Below, one piece after another: positions 62,774 through 64,000 of a stretch of DNA of 64,000 bases (position 1 is the stretch's first letter; the number at the start of each line of letters is the position of its first letter). Source of the DNA: Ignavibacteria bacterium (GTDB taxonomy: Bacteria; Bacteroidota; Ignavibacteria; Tepidaquicellales; Tepidaquicellaceae); assembly GCA_016710985.1 (NCBI GenBank), contig JADJTX010000013.1, forward strand, positions 62,001 to 126,000. The letters run 5' to 3'. Position numbers and translations under genes: made by a program. The notes below the pieces were generated by a model that saw nothing but the letters and a program-made list of their open reading frames with translations, was not told where the DNA came from and did not search any database.

Positions 62774-64000
62774 TCACGGTCTCATCAACATTACAAAACC
62801 GGATGAATTATTATAGGTGATCGTAATATCAGTGAGGTCAGTAATATTATCCCCTGTTATATCAGTAATTACATATCCGTTTGCAAAAGTAACTGCAGCA
62901 TTATGAATGGTTGTAATATCTGTAAGATTGACTGCATTGTCCTGATTAACGTCACCTCCGTAAAATGCAAATCTCACCGGAGAAGTATTTACCTGACTCA
63001 TATTGCTTCCGTATGCTTTGGATGCTGAAGGAATAAAATCAAATGAAGCTGTATCTGAATTGAATGTGATCCACTGACCTGAAGCGCTCCAGGTTTCTAT
63101 GGAGTTTCTGTGTTTAACTGATAAATAGTAATTTGTACCAAAAGAAACATTTGGAAAAAGAAATCACCTTTACCAATATTATTGAGTATCTGCTTTGAAG
63201 AATCTACAATGCTGTAAGGGGCAGATGACATTCTTAAAAAACTTTAACAGTATCAGATCTCATGAAGGGAGTTGAAGCGCTGTAATGAAATCCTTGCAGC
63301 ACTGCGCTCAGCTTTAATGTGCTGCCGAATTCGTTCTGCGGGTATTTTGTTGTTAGAAACATGTAATCAAAATTATTAAATTTTGAACCGCCTGTTACGT
63401 GAACATTCCCAAACTTATCCAGACTGATTGAATAGTAAAGATCATCCCTATCTGCTGTGCCGTTGAATTTTCTGATGCCCGTCTGAGCACCGGAGGGATT
63501 GTATTTTATTGCAACTGCATCAGAATAATTTCCAAAATACACGTTGCCGGCAACATAAATATTTCCTGAAGTGTCTGTCTTTACATCTCTTCCGGCGTCC
63601 ATGTAATTACCCGGACCGTTGAACCGCTGAAACCACTGCTGAACTCCGGATGAATTGTACTTTACCGTTGCAATATCATAATTATTTGATCCCGGTCCAA
63701 TCGAATAGCCGGTGACAATCACATTTCCCGATTGATCCGTTGTCAAAGATAACGGATAGTCATCACCATTTCCTGTTCCGTTATAAGTGTTTGCCCAATG
63801 ATAATTTCCACCTCTGTCATACTTTACAATCAAATAGTCCATATTTGGTGATGACATATTTGAATATCCTGTCAAAAAAATATTCCCTGCATTATCCATT
63901 TTCATTGCTGCCAAAACTTCCTGAGTGTTAGCTCCTGACCCTTTATACATTTTAGTCCATTGAGTACTTCCGGAAGAATTATATTTTATTGTAACAAAAT
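62774..64000 (-). CDS. Exported SBBP beta-propeller protein with dockerin-like C-terminus, partial and frameshifted
   Basis: The gene runs off the window; only its 3' part is seen. Residues up to about 63240 form SBBP-type blades with the repeat pattern of GNIFLTGYS, GNVIVTGYS and GNIYVAGNV. Breaks occur at the A6 run 63236-63241 and at A3 63161-63163, and single-base additions restore VKVFLRMSSAPYSIVDSSKQ and GDFLFPNVSFGTNYYLSVKH. The C-terminal 60 residues are two calcium-binding dockerin-like loops (GGDVNQDNAVNLTDITTIHN and DITGDNITDLTDI). It is probably a surface or secreted protein. The length of the missing N-terminus is unknown. Confidence 0.78.

Overview
The window looks like a contig from a Bacteroidota/Chlorobiota-type bacterium of the FCB group, most likely Ignavibacteriota. 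The basis is AT-rich DNA (by eye about 35% GC), mostly A-rich leaders instead of Shine-Dalgarno sites, a type IX secretion sorting domain with the motif NYPNPFNP, a dockerin-like C-terminus, and gene families such as DUF2723, TMTC-like and AftB-like membrane glycosyltransferases. This placement comes from reading protein families, not from a phylogeny. There are no rRNA, tRNA or CRISPR loci that I can see.

Layout. 1-6 kb: an M23 peptidase, a glycine betaine-type ABC importer, an EgtB-like oxygenase, an SRPBCC protein and an amidinotransferase. 6-15 kb: a nine-gene minus-strand run with gaps of 2-41 bp or small overlaps (PASTA protein, rpe, nnr, VanZ fusion, nuoN, vWA protein, outer-membrane barrel, NHL propeller, ssb). 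15-24 kb: a repeat-rich, damaged stretch with a 21-bp tandem array, a ClpB lacking its first half, a broken SerK/SbnI-like gene, broken lolE- and lolD-like genes, intact pstB-phoU and a broken TonB-receptor-like gene. 24-32 kb: surface-glycan and proteostasis genes (GT9, two GT-C membrane proteins, clpP, tig). 33-41 kb: lytic transglycosylase, class V aminotransferase, comF, fabD-DUF3109-fabG, a methylmalonyl-CoA mutase large subunit and an SDR. 41.5-43 kb: gene-free and repeat-rich. 43-49 kb: secD-secF-STAS, purA, GNAT. 49-58 kb: DoxX, a membrane metallophosphatase, trpF, a T9SS-exported Asp-box protein, a TMTC-like protein and two DinB proteins. 58.4-62.5 kb: the most interesting locus. 62.8-64 kb: the 3' part of an exported SBBP/dockerin protein.

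The 58.4-62.5 kb minus-strand locus encodes a 70-residue protein with four copies of a 17-residue repeat. All four copies keep the octapeptide IFPPAGSW, while seven of its eight codons vary only synonymously. Downstream lie two paralogous radical SAM proteins, both with a CX8CX2C cluster motif, flanking a double-META-domain exported protein. This has the shape of a ribosomal-peptide maturation locus, but that function is an inference. A strong terminator separates the repeat-peptide gene from the enzymes.

Two genome-wide features stand out. Intergenic DNA is filled with short tandem repeats of 7 bp (also 9 and 21 bp), much like the heptamer STRRs known from cyanobacteria. About a dozen genes, including purA, carry one-base indels, many in homopolymer runs. 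That pattern points to sequencing error more than decay, although the 5' truncations of clpB, fabD and the mutase gene cannot be explained by single-base errors.
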